Assembly (NCBI RefSeq): GCF_901000735.1
Contig: NC_081545.1
Coordinates: 8,392,044-8,456,043, forward strand
From: Corylus avellana
Lineage: Eukaryota > Streptophyta > Magnoliopsida > Fagales > Betulaceae
Reading direction: 5' to 3'
Length of the DNA: 64,000 nt
Shown here: piece after piece, positions 9,751 through 21,199 of the stretch
Position numbering within the stretch: position 1 is the first letter of the stretch
Layout of the letters: each line of letters starts with the position of its first letter
The notes under the pieces: generated by a model
What the model saw: only the letters and a program-made list of their open reading frames with translations
Told to the model about the DNA's origin: nothing
The model's database searches: none
Position numbers and translations under genes: made by a program

Positions 9751-12700
9751 AGCATTGCTTCCGCTTCGTCTTCTTCTTCTGTTGCCTCTGCTTCGGTTTC
9801 GGGTCAGAGTCAGATTCACGAAGCTGTTGAAAGGTCGAGTCTGCATTCTTCGAATGCGGTTTCGTCTATGGCCAAGTCTCTGCTTCCGACTAGGAGGAGG
9901 CTCCGGCTTGATCCTCCCAACAAGCTCTTCTTTCCCTGTAAGGCCTTTTTTTGTTTCTGGGTTCTTCTTGTTTTCTTTGGTTGTGTACTTTTTCTTTTTT
10001 TTTTTTCTGGGTGGGTTTTGTTGTTTTGTATGATTTAGTGGTTTTGGAAGGTGCTTTGCTGTTAAATTTGCTGAATTATGTTCTGGGTCTTCTTCTTCTT
10101 TATATTTCATTTCATGATTTGTCAATTTTTTAAGCTAGATTGAATTCATTTGCTAATTGCTAGTCTGGGTTTGCTTCAGTGAGTCTAAAATGGTGAGATT
10201 CTTTGTTTTGTGGACAGTGTAGAGGTTGCAATGCATAATTTGTTTCTATATCTCAGTACGTTGCTTGAATTGTCTTCGAATTAATAATGGTTTCATTCCT
10301 GGCACAATTTTTTTTTTTTTTAAATAAAAATAAATAAATAAAAGAAAAGGTGAATATTTTGGTTGCTGATCTGGATCGTCTTGTTTTGTCTCTGGAAGAG
10401 AGAATCTTTGTTCTCTGATTAGTTTCCACTCCATGATTTATTGGTTTGATTACAGTAATTAGAATTGTTATAGACTAATATGATCGGCTTGGAGTGTTTG
10501 TCTTGGACTGGTGGAATCGTTTGAAATCTGGGTTTTCCTTATTCAGTCTCAATAAGTGAGATTCTTTCTTCTTTTCGTTTGTTGATCTTTTTCTTTTTTT
10601 TTTGTTCTTTTTTTCTTTTGCGTTGCCAAATGGCTCAAATTGTTCTTTTTGGAGTAATTCGACTCAGCAAGTATGTCCTGTTGCAACTCCATCAGGACTT
10701 ATGGCATTCATAATATTGATGAATGAAGACCGAATGTTTTTTTTATTGACTTTTATGTTAATTGGGGCTGTCAAGTCCCCAACTTCATTTATAATGATTT
10801 TACTCCAGAAACTTGGTTAATGACTAGAAGCAATAATGTTGATCAAGTTTCTCTGCATTCTGCTATTTGCTAGATAGATTAGTTTCTTTATTGCTATCTG
10901 ATTTATTCAATTCTGTTCCACATGAAGATGAACCTGGTAAGCAGGTTAGGAGCGCTGTTGGAATTAAAAACATCTGCAAGTCTCATGTAGCTTTCAAGGT
11001 ATTACTATACTTATGTCAGTTGTTTCCTAATTGTCTTGTTCTTTTTTTGTAGATACTTGGCTGTATGTTTGGCCTTTATATGGAAAAATAAGGCCCAAGG
11101 GGTTGATTTCTCTAATATCTTCTACTAATTTGATGAGATTTGGATATAAAAATTTTCAAAAGATTTTTTCCTATAATTGTTGTGAAAGCTTTGCTGTTAG
11201 CAAGGCTTTGACTCTGAGATAGAGAAAAGGAAAGAAAATGTCATTACTGCACCCCCTTTTTCCTGTTTATTATTGTCCTTCTGTTATTGTTTAGACATAT
11301 CTTGTTGGAATTTCTACTTACTACTACTAGGGCCATCTAACGGATGACATCTTGGTTGATTTAGTTCCAAACAACTGCACCAAAGAGTTGTTATATGCGT
11401 CCTCCAGGCGGTATACTTTCTCCTGGTGAAAGTATAATTGCAACTGGTAATTCATCCTTCTTGATCTTCTCTTCCTTCCCTTCTTTCTCCCAGCATTTGG
11501 TACTTTCTCACTGCATTTATTTATGTAAAAGATGCTGTATTTGTTTAAATTAAGTTCCTCTTCTGAACTTTTTAATTGGCTGACAGTTTTCAAGTTTGTT
11601 GAGCCTCCAGAGAGCAATGAGAAACCAATCGATCACAGGAGCAAGGTTAAGTTCAAAATCATGAGCTTAAAGGTCAAAGGGGAAATGGACTATGTACCAG
11701 AACTGGTAAATCATGCAGGCTCTTCAGTTGAAATTTACTGTTGGTTTTAATTTACTGTCAACTTGTTATCTCCGCTTGATATGTGAACTCATGCAGAATA
11801 TCTTGATCATTTTTTTTTCCTTGTGTTAACTTTATAATATTTATCAGTCTAATTGCTGTATCAGTGGCACTAATTACCCTGGAAGTTGCAACTCACTTTA
11901 TGCTTGTTGAGTTTATTGAGTCAAAATTTCCTGAAATTGACGTTTCATAGAAACCAAATAAGTGTGTGATGATAAAAAGAAATGTAAGGTTTTTGAAATT
12001 TTGATTAAAAAGGAGCAATGGCTTAAATAGGAATCTCTTTTGAGACTCAGGTGGATTTCATATGTTGGCAATGAGCTAATTTAGGAGCTTCATGGGCATG
12101 TCTTTGAAGTCTTTTTACCTTGTACTCAGTAATCTTGTGGATCTCTGATGATATTCTAAATGCATCACTAAAAATCTGCAGAACTTTCAAATTAATCTGA
12201 ATAATTTGAAGTTGTAAAGCTTTTGTTTCTTTTGCAGCGCATGGACTTATTTCTGTGGATTTATTTTCTAACTTTCTGATTTCATTCTCAAAATAATTTT
12301 GAATGTGGAATTCATTATTTAGTTCTTGGATTTACTTTATTTCACTTTTAGTCTCAAAATTTTGAATAATACCCGACGGCATAATTTTCAGATGGTTTAC
12401 CAGAATTCTTAAGTTATTTTGAATCTGGTGGAGTTATATATGCTTGTGATTTTGAATGTAATTGACTCACTGAAGGCTTGCTGTTAATTTCAAATATTTT
12501 TGACAAATCGACCAGCAAACTCCCAAATGTTTCCACTTGACTGCAGAACCGGCAGACCATGATAGAAATGGAAAAATTGTTTCAGTAACCTAGTTGTAAT
12601 GTGTGTGCCCCATGTGAGTTTATATGGTAAGAAGCATTTGTGGGTTATCATCATTGGTCTTATGCAATCTTACATCCAACCAATCTGTGTAATATGTATA

Positions 12701-13348
12701 TTTTTCTACAACTATTCAAGTATAAGCAAAACTTTTTATTTAATGGATTCAGTTAGTTGAAATGGACTTTGCCTTTTTATCCTGAAAAGCTTGGTTATAT
12801 TGAGATCTATGTGCTCTGTTTATTTCTTGATTACAAAATTGAGACCACCATGAGATGCTAAACAAAATGTGTTATACGACACTTCTACACAGTTTGATGA
12901 GCAAAGGGATCAAGTAGCAGTTGAGCAAATTTTGCGGGTTGTTTTCCTTGATCCTGAACGTCCTACCCCAGTAAGTATGACTGAAATATCATCGACTCTT
13001 ATTTTCCGTCTGCGTGCTTGCGTTTGAATAATTTCATTTTTCCTTTTTCCTTTTGTGAAGGCACTGGAAAAACTTAAGCGGCAGTTGGCTGAGGCAGAGG
13101 CTGCACTCGAGACACGCAAGAAGCCTCCAGAAGAGACCGGTCCACGAATTCTCGGGGAAGGACTTGTTATTGATGAATGGGTGAGGCAATAAGTAATAGA
13201 TGAATTCTCTTTCAAACTGGTTGGTCTTCTGTGATCTCTTTGCATAATATCTGGCATTGTGCCCTCTGTGTTTCTGTTTTTGTAGAAAGAACGGAGGGAA
13301 AGATACTTGGCCCGGCAGCAGCAGGTTGAAGGGGTTGATTCAGTGTAA
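9751..13348 (+). CDS. Vesicle-associated protein 4-type (VAP/MSP domain), 5' partial
   Basis: Seven exons join in frame with GT-AG introns: 9751-9937 (5' end in the gap), 10928-10998, 11365-11446, 11587-11705, 12893-12970, 13061-13180 and 13286-13348, giving 239 codons and TAA at 13346. A Ser-rich N-terminal region leads to RRRLRLDPPNKLFFPYEPGK, the start of the major sperm protein domain. This domain continues through KSHVAFK, TTAPKSCYMRPPGG, TVFKFVEPPE and VKFKIMSLKVKGEMDYVPEL to FLDPERPTP. A probable helical tail follows (LEKLKRQLAEAEA), then GEGLVIDEWKERRERYL and the end at VDSV. No C-terminal membrane helix is visible. Plant VAP proteins bind partners at ER and endomembrane contact sites; this sequence fits the Arabidopsis VAP4 group. 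No frame breaks are seen, and the gene is unrelated to the PPR cluster. Confidence 0.92.
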
Positions 13349-14540
13349 AGTGCTGTTGTTTCCTTCATGTTTTCTGCATTTATCATTCTAGAGCAGAAGT
13401 TCTATATTGTGATCATGAATTACTCGCCAAGTGAACATCCTTAGAGGAGATAGAGGCCAGCCGGAGGTGCTGTCAAAAGGTAACATGGAAGCATCTATGC
13501 TGTGATCATTGGTTGTGAGCAAAGTTGTATTTGATTTGAAATACTTGATTTAGGGCTCATCCCTATTACTTGTAGATAGCAGGATTTTAATTAGGGTTGA
13601 AACTTTTAGCTTTTGAAGAATGAATATATTGCTCTTGATTTTATGCAAAAATAGCACTTTTTTTTTTTTTATTCAGCTACAGTATTGTCTGAGTTATTTT
13701 CCTCCTTTAGAGAGTGTTAACTTCATTTTTCATACATACCAATACTATGTCCATGATTTCGTATTAACGTATTAATTAAATAATTAAATTTATCAGAACA
13801 AACGTCCTCAATTCGGAATAAGAAATGGAGAGGATTCTTATTCCCTGAATTTGAATCCCGACTTTACAATTCAACCTCCATTTCAGTTTAATATTCCATA
13901 TGCTAACACACACATTTTTCCTCTTTCCATTTCTCCATGTGCCTACTTCTTTCTCTGATTTTCTGGGGCCCAAATATGTGCTTTATCCATTGTCATGGAT
14001 GATGGAACAAGAAAATAGTAAAAGCAAGAATTTAGATGGCATTATTTGTTCCATGAAAGTGACAACGGATATGTACCAAACTCTGTTGGCATCTACCACT
14101 TTTAGTCAGATTAGTGTATATAATAGTCCCCCCTTTCCCCCTTTGAACAGGAAAAAAAAGAAGAAGAATATTAGTATATATTATAGAAGGAAACATGATC
14201 AGAGGTGTTAAATTATTAGCTGGAAAAATGTATTGAAGAAGATTATAGCTTTTTGTTTTCTTTCTTTTTTTAATTTATTGGTTAGTTGGAATTAAGGGAA
14301 TCTAGTTTATGATTTGGTTATAGTATTGAATCCTGATATTCTTTTGGTCCACTGACTATAAATTAATGTTCTAAGTGCCAATCAAATCTATCTACTTTCT
14401 ATTATTAGATCCATTGAGAGCTACAGCCACCAGAAGTTGTAATGTTGTATGCTAGATACTGACAGAAGCCAGTAAGACATGATTTAATATTGTACATAGG
14501 AAATCACTTCGGCACCTTTTTATCATCTTAACGTTAAAGA

Positions 14541-14692
14541 GTAATGTTAGAAATTATATTTGTATCCTATAATTATTTCACAATATTAACATGATTCTTG
14601 GATCAATCTTTGTTAATATATATATATATTGGTTGGAATTGCAATGTTAGTATTGTAAGATAAAAACGTGGTTTCTAGCATTACTTTTACTT
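14541..14692. mobile_element. Short inverted-repeat MITE
   Basis: The left end AGAGTAATGTTAGAAAT and the right end TTTCTAGCATTACTTTTAC are imperfect inverted repeats. The centre is AT-rich and includes a (TA)n tract. No target-site duplication could be fixed. Confidence 0.45.
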
Positions 14693-14711
14693 AAATACTT
14701 CAACTCCTATA

Positions 14712-14822
14712 GAATGGCTGCGAGCCACCCCTAGGGTTTAGGGGTGGCTTGTGGGCAAGGTGGCTTGCAGCCACCCCATAGGGGGTGGCCAGGGGTGACA
14801 ACCCCACCCTTGGCCACCCCTT
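14712..14822. repeat. GCCACCCC inverted-repeat block
   Basis: A perfect hairpin lies at 14724-14748 (arms GCCACCCCTA and TAGGGGTGGC). A second follows with arms GCCACCCC and GGGGTGGC, then further CACCC/GGGTG motifs. Related motifs occur at 1660-1710, 26930-26980 and 18840-19020, so this is probably a dispersed repeat fragment. Confidence 0.6.
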
Positions 14823-15235
14823 CAATTTTTTATTTTTTATTTTTTAAATTAAACTAATAAAAAATTATTATACTAACAGGTGTTACACAAATTTGGGAAA
14901 ATTTAATTGTGGAGGTTTATTTGGTATTTCAATTAATCTAGGAAGTTAAAACTTAGGAATTTTACAGTTTTTGCAGGTTAACTCAGTAATTTATAATATA
15001 TTTATCCTTTTCCTTTTATATCTATTTTTATTATTAATTTAAGAAAAACATTGATAGAGATGTAGAATTTAAAATGGATGTAAACTCGAATTTCAAATTT
15101 TAACAAACTAAAAACTAGGATCATAGAGTCAAAATGGTTAAAAAAAACACATGGAAATCATGACCTAATTTCCCTTATAGCAAGCTAGCATTGAAGAACA
15201 TACTATCAAAATGTTGACATTATGTTGTAATTTTG

Positions 15236-15243
15236 TATATATA
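15236..15243 (+). promoter_or_regulatory. Possible TATA box
   Basis: TATATATA lies 46-53 bp ahead of the ATG at 15289; this supports the small frame there only weakly, since TA runs are common in the window. Confidence 0.3.
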
Positions 15244-15288
15244 GCCTTTTTCCTTCTGTTTTTGTAGTACTATATTATTTAGCCTTCG

Positions 15289-15435
15289 ATGGCATCTATA
15301 AAGTGGATCTTTGAGATTTTAATTTATTTATTTATGATTATGCTTCCCATAGTGATTGCAATTAGCCGTGGTCCTATTCAAGCTACTCTTGTGCCTCAAG
15401 TTCCATGGCAAAATCTTATATATATATATATAAAG
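15289..15435 (+). CDS. Candidate small secreted or membrane peptide, 48 aa
   Basis: I do not recognise this peptide. The frame starts MASIKWIFEILIYLFMIMLP, has a hydrophobic stretch from about residue 6 to 24 and then a short tail (SRGPIQATLVPQVPWQNL), which is the shape of a signal peptide with a small mature part. A TATA-like box lies about 50 bp upstream. The last four codons are a TATA microsatellite, and a donor-like AAAG/GTAATG follows at once, so the frame could instead run into an intron. No second copy in the window allows a test of conservation. It could be chance. Confidence 0.27.
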
Positions 15436-15817
15436 GTAATGACTCAAATCTAGAAGCAATATATCCTCAACTAGGCTTAATTTAATAATCATAAAATAAA
15501 TATATGATAATGGGAAGAGTAAAGTTGAAGACCTTTCCTCCTAAACAACTTGAATGGTTTCGGGTAAAAGCCAATGGATTATGGATGGCTACCCATCACT
15601 TTCTTTGGGGAATATTATATGCCCACTTGAGATGAGCATATTTTCATTTCTTTCCTGGTGGAAGTGGAAATAGGATCTCAAATGAATTATTTATTTTCAT
15701 TTCATTTCTTTCCGGTCTCTCGTAAAAAATTTGGAATTAAATCTAAACCATTAAATGTTTATTTACCGTACGTAAGACATATCCTTCATGGTGGAGATTA
15801 AATTTTATAAATATAAT

Positions 15818-16059
15818 GGACAGAGTTTTCCTTCAAACTAGGTTCGAGGAACTTCTTTTAACTCAGTCTATAAAAATGACATGTATCCATTTTTTTTAAT
15901 ACCATGTGGGATGCACATGAGTGTTTAATATTATTTATTTCAACTTTGTCCTTACTATTAAAAAACATGTGCATCTCACATGTTCAAATGACACAAGTCA
16001 TTTTTGTAGACTGAGTTGGAGGAAGTTCCTCCAACCCAGTTTAGAGGAAAACTCTGTCC
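15818..16059. mobile_element. MITE with perfect 15-bp terminal inverted repeats
   Basis: The element starts GGACAGAGTTTTCCT and ends AGGAAAACTCTGTCC, a perfect 15-bp inverted pair; the inner arms are also partly inverted. Related sequence is at 846-1139, 18000-18180 and 26537-26640. The flanks (AAATATAAT and TAATAATAT) do not give a clear target-site duplication. Confidence 0.7.
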
Positions 16060-16224
16060 TAATAATATATATCTTGGCACCATACTTAAAATAACATGAT
16101 ACTATACACATGGTTAATTGCAACAAAATAAATAGAGATGATACAAATCCCTAAAGAATGATCAATTTTGTAGAACTCTTGGAATAATTTACTCAACGAA
16201 AAATAAATCTTCCAATGTGTAACG

Positions 16225-16690
16225 TAGTATGTAACACTCCAGTCTCATATTGGCCAAAAAAAATGAGGAAATTGGACTTATATAATGAATTTTAGTTTAG
16301 CTCCAAATTAATTAGTCATTTTGAGTGCTATCTTTTTAAACTATCTATTCTATGTGAACTATTTCTCATCTTTTCAATATGGAACCAGGGTATTACAAAC
16401 TCCTCTTAAACTCCTGATGTCCTTATCAGGTCCACGTCATGCAGTGCTTTAGTACCACATGGTCTGGCTTTACTATGTGGCCCTGATACAATTTCTAATG
16501 ACCTAGGAAAAAACGTTAATCACATATGTGCAATGACCCCAAAAAAATTAGTAAATTTGGAGCTTCCTTAAAATTATTTATAAAGCCTAGTTTCATCTTG
16601 ACATTTGCATGACTATCTTTATAAATCGCACATTCTATGTAAGCTACTCATCATCTTTCCAATATGGGACCAAAATGTTACATAGACAGT
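16225..16690. repeat. Dispersed repeat with TTCAATATGGAAC-type ends
   Basis: Two related parts (16225-16400 and 16500-16690) each end near a TTCAATATGGAAC or TCCAATATGGGAC motif followed by GTATTAC or TGTTAC. The same pattern appears at 19025-19235. It is probably a decayed element of unknown class. Confidence 0.5.
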
Positions 16691-17416
16691 CATTTATTTT
16701 TGGCTTTTCGTCAAAATATACATAATTTTTTTTCTGGCCATTGAAGAACTTGACTATACTGGCAGGCAATATAATGAGGTGTCCACTTGAAGTCTTTTGG
16801 TGGCTGAAAAGTGCGTTGTTTATAATCAGTTTTGTGAGCCTCTTGTTTCAAAAGGATGCTCTAAATGATTTCTGAAGAGTATTTTATGCTTTTCTTTCCT
16901 CTCATTCTCTCTCTCTATTCATTTTTCTCATTCCATCTTTCTCTTTCTTTCTTTTTGTATTTCATTAAGGGAAAACCATCCTGATAACATCTTTTTTACG
17001 GCTCCCAATCAATAACCGATACATAAGCAAAAACATAAAAAAATATATAAAAATAAGTTAGACCAAAATATACTAGATTTTATGGTGATAAAATCCCTAA
17101 AAGGTTAACCTTTAGGCGGGGTTTGAGGCGTTCACCGCCGGCCAGACCCATAGGTCTTGCTGGCTATGGGTTTTTTTTTCTTTGATTTGGTGTGATTGTT
17201 CTCACTTTTATTTTTTGCATTTATCTTAAATTGATGATGTGTCACATAGTAATTAGAGACTGCAAAATGAGTGTTATCAGGATGAACCTGATAGTAGGGG
17301 CTCTCTTTCATTAAAGAGCAAGTATATGTTTGAAAAATGATCAAATTATAAAAAAAAAAAAAAATGATATAGAGAAAGAATAGATAATCATATGTAGAAT
17401 GTATTTGAAAAGTCAT

Positions 17417-17599
17417 TAGCTAAAGAATAGTGTTATTTAGTAGATTACATATGATTACCATATAACTTGATGATGTAGCAATAAAAATCAATCATTAGAT
17501 TAACACCTGTAAAAATAAAATAAAATTAATGACTGATTTTTAATATTACATCATTCCAGTTGTATGATAGTCTACTAAATAACATTACTCATAGCTAAA
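17417..17599. mobile_element. MITE with 8-bp target-site duplication
   Basis: The element at 17425-17591 (167 bp) has inverted ends sharing GTTATTTAGTAGA. It lies between two exact copies of TAGCTAAA (17417-17424 and 17592-17599). An 8-bp duplication suggests a hAT or related superfamily. It has no coding capacity. Confidence 0.75.
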
Positions 17600-19730
17600 A
17601 TAAAAAAAATAAAAACTTTTGATTAACTTTTTTAAATAGAAATGCAGAAAATTCATTATGAATACTTTAGGATATCTTGGCTATACCATGCCATATCACC
17701 CAAGGGGCAATTATTCTGCACCAAATATTCCATTTGATAATATCCCCAGTATATTTCCATATCAAGTGAAGTAATATTATAGAAGCCTTCGTACAAAATA
17801 ATAATAATAATAAAGTTGATTAGTGCACCCATAGTCTTTTATGTAATATATGAGGGCAACCCATTTGCACTATAGTGGTAAAGTAGGAGAAAAGTTGGAT
17901 ATTGTTTTAGGATCCTCATTCATTGTATGACAACCATATCATGATGCCACTAAAAAAAAAAAAGGCAGCCCATATTATGGCAAAATAAGGACACAAATTT
18001 TTTCTAAACTGGTTTGAAAGAAATTTTCTTCAACTGATTTTAATAAGTGTCATTTAACATGTTTGGGTTTCTTAAAAATCAATGTTTGGCTTCTTAGGTT
18101 ATTAGAATGACAATAAATGACTGTTAAAAATATTAAAAAAAAAATGTGAAATATAACACTTTACACTTATTAAAGTAGGTCGATGAAAATTTCAACCAAT
18201 ACATTACCAAAACAAAGAAAGAGAGAATGGAAACTCTCTCGGATTTTGCCAATGGTTTCTCAATATCCATCCATTTAAAAAGAAAAAAAAAATAAAGAAA
18301 AAAGTGTTTTATTGGGAATAAGAATGAAGCCCATGCCAATACAGAAATCAACCACACTCTAGGGCCACCCATGATGGAGTTAGAAAAGAACGACAATGAC
18401 TTACAAAAAAAAAGAAAAAAAGGAGAGGACAATAAGAGAAGGCACCAACTTATATGAATCTATGATTCTTATACATCGTATAAGACCCATATATCCGGGT
18501 GATGCCAAAATAGAAATCACAATCCCAACATTCTATTTTTGGTCACTACGGCAACTCCAAATAACCCCATTCCCTAGGACCATTGCCTTCTTGGAGGATA
18601 ACAAGAAGGTTGGGAAAACGGATGGCATAAACCCTTCTTTAGTTTTCGAATCATCTCAAATTTAAAGTTATTTCATTCAAAATGAATGGTTTGAATTGAA
18701 TTACATAAACTTTTTTTAAAATAAAAAAATCAAAAGAACTAATAAGTCATCGGCCATTTTATGAGATGGTCGATCACTTACTATTTTAGGGTCTACTCTA
18801 GCTATTTCCATTGAATTGGCTGACTACTCCCTTTGAGTGAGAGGGTCATTGGCCGTCCCCGTTTCTGTAAAATATGTGGGAGTGATAGCACTACCTCACT
18901 GAGCTATTTAAGAGTGGTTGCACTACCTTTCAAATCATAGGGGGTGGTGCAATTGGCCTTTCAAGCCCTTGAGGGGTGGTTGTCCCAGCCTATTAATTCT
19001 TTGGGGTGATCGGCCAACCACCCATTATGTAATGACTTAGAGAAAAACATTAATCACATCTGTGATATTATTTTAAAATAACTAATTAATTTAGCACTCA
19101 TGACTATAAAGCCTAGCTTTACTTAGTAATTAGGCAATATGAAATTTAGTACTCATGACTATTTTTATAAACTAACTCTATAAGTGTTACTCTCTACCTT
19201 TTCAATATGGAACTGAAGTATTACACAATAATTCTTTGATTTTTTTTTTTTTCTATTCATTTTTAGCCACCCATTATTTCTTTTCTTTTTTTTTTCTTTT
19301 TTTTTTTCTTTTTTTTTTTCATTTTTATAAAGACTTACGTGGAATTTTTGAATTGAATGAGACATCAATCCAACTAATAATGGCTCGCGGTCCTAGCATT
19401 AAAAACTGCAACTATATTTCAAAAGGACTAGAGACCACCAGACCATGTGTATTAACAACGACGTCACTATAAACTTTGATATTTAAAAATTATAAATGCA
19501 GAATGGGGTCGCTTCTATTTATTAATTGATTTTCCCTCCTTTGAAAATAATGAAAGAATAGTTGAGTCTATCATTCTTGTTAAAAATAATAAAATATTGT
19601 TCACCTACCAAATTGTATTACATTTGTGCTATTATAATACAAATTGTAATATAAATAGAAGTCAAGTCATTTAATAAAAGGGTTAAATACCCTTTTGTTC
19701 TTAGGGTTTCAATACTTTATATTTTGGGTG
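17600..19730. other. Repeat-rich spacer
   Basis: No gene supported. It includes a degenerate MITE of the 15818 family near 18000-18180, purine-rich A/G tracts at 18270-18430, GGGGTGRT/GGCCA motifs at 18740-19020 and a dispersed repeat at 19025-19235. The region 19236-19325 is a nearly pure T-rich pyrimidine tract. Confidence 0.6.
19025..19235. repeat. Second copy of the 16500-16690 repeat
   Basis: It shares the order AATGAC..AGAAAAACATTAATCACAT, TATAAAGCCTAG, CATGACTAT, TTCAATATGGAACTG with 16500-16690, at moderate identity. Confidence 0.5.
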
Positions 19731-20240
19731 AAATTCACTTATTCCCCTCAAACTATCACCTTAATAATAATCTACCTCTCAAACTATCAATTACGACAAT
19801 TTACCCCACAAATTACCAAAACAATGGCAATGTATCCCCCAATACTAGCAAAGTGACGAAATTACCCCGATATAATTTTTATAAGACAAAAATACCCTTA
19901 AAATTTTGAAAAAATAAATAAATTTTAGTATTTTTGTTTTGAGGAGTGCTATACATCTCAAATTTTCCTCCCAAAAGTTAGTTCTCGAATGATGTGTCAC
20001 CATTTTATAAAATTTATTATTTTGAAAAGTATGTCACCAACTCATAGAATGGTAACACATCATTTGGAAACAACTTTTGAAAATTAAGTCTTGAGATGTC
20101 TAGCATTTTTCTTTTGTTTTTATTATAGTAAAGGTAATTTTATCATTTTGTTAAAAGTGGGGTACACTGTCGTTGTTTTGATAGTTTGAGAGTAAATTGT
20201 CATTAAGGTGATAGTTTGAAGGGGTTAAGTAGACTTTATC
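19731..20240. mobile_element. MITE of the TTCACTTA type carrying a nested insertion
   Basis: The outer ends are inverted: AAATTCACTTATTCCCCTC at the left and GAAGGGGTTAAGTAGACTTT at the right, with matching inner arms (AAACTATCACCTTAATAAT and ATTAAGGTGATAGTTTG). The centre is broken by another element at 19941-20111. Confidence 0.6.
19932..20120. mobile_element. Nested MITE, 171 bp, with 9-bp repeat at its edges
   Basis: The insert 19941-20111 has inverted ends (GTGCTATACATCTCAA and TTGAGATGTCTAGCAT). It lies between two copies of TTTTGTTTT (19932-19940 and 20112-20120). The duplication is low-complexity, so its length is a guide only. Confidence 0.55.
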
Positions 20241-21199
20241 CTTTTTCTTTTTTTTTCTCTTAAGATTTCATTCTTATTACATGAGGTATTTATAGTTTTA
20301 ATAAATACGAAAATAGTCCTTCTATTAAAATTTTATTCAAAACTTAATACAACACTATGTTACTAATCAAAAGTTACTATATGTCATATAATTAATTTTT
20401 TGATTTAGAAACAAATAAGTGTGTGTGATAGAGAGAGAGAGAGAGAGAGATCTGAAGGTCACATCACACTTAAAAAGCAATAAACGCACGACTATGAAAA
20501 CCAATCGAAACTGTGCAGCACACTAGATCTCAAGGATGACACCTAGGCTAGCGGGTTCCTTTGATATAAATGGAAAATTCAGTCCCCACATAATTACTAA
20601 TTAGACTATAATTTCTACGCCATCTTCACAATAGTCAATAGTTATAAGCTCAAGACATTACTTCGGCTCCATGTCGGCCGTTTCCCTCGAAACAATTACT
20701 TCGGCACCATGTTTTTGGCACAGAGCCAACCAACTGTGCTCAATTTTTTTTGGCGAGTAGGGTATTCCGCTTTTGTCCTTATTATCGGACACGTTTAATC
20801 TTCAATTCTACACTCATCCGACAATTATTAAATCAGGCCAAATTTTACGATAATATTATATTGGGTAACTTCACTGGAACTATTGATTTAGTTTAAAATT
20901 TTTTAAATTTTATTTTCAATTGTAATTAATTTAAACCACTTCATCAGATTTTAAACATTAAATAACGTTTATATCTCTGACTTTGTTTTATAAAATTTTA
21001 ACTTTACCCTTAATTTCAAAATATTTTTTTAATTTAAAAAATAAAAATTAAGAATATTTTGGTCTTTTTTAGTATTTCTAACGGCTAAATTTGACGGAGA
21101 GATTTAAATTAAAAGTTTAAAAGACTAAATTAAAAAATTTAAAAATTTTAAAAAAATTTATCGAATCGAATAAAAATTTAAAAATCTTTAATAAAATTA
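20121..21199. other. AT-rich spacer
   Basis: No gene seen. It holds a (GA)n tract, two short direct repeats (ATTACTTCGGCTCCATG and ATTACTTCGGCACCATG) near 20660 and 20695, and at 20865-21180 a decayed element of the AACTTCACT type. Confidence 0.55.
20430..20450. repeat. (GA)n microsatellite
   Basis: About ten AG units following a short TG run. Confidence 0.9.

Larger units (their letters stand above)
13349..15235. other. Spacer downstream of the VAP4 gene
   Basis: It begins with the probable 3' UTR of the VAP4 gene (to about 13650). The rest is AT-rich, with a MITE at 14541-14692 and a GC-rich inverted repeat at 14712-14822. The longest open frames (near 13900-14210) are low-complexity and I do not support them. 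Confidence 0.6.
15436..17416. other. Repeat-rich spacer
   Basis: No gene seen. It holds a MITE at 15818-16059 and dispersed repeat sequence at 16225-16690. The region 16900-17400 is simple AT-rich and pyrimidine-rich sequence. Confidence 0.6.

Noticed and set aside
13900..14211. 103-codon frame downstream of the VAP4 gene
   Set aside because: Low-complexity composition with no domain, promoter or second copy to support it.
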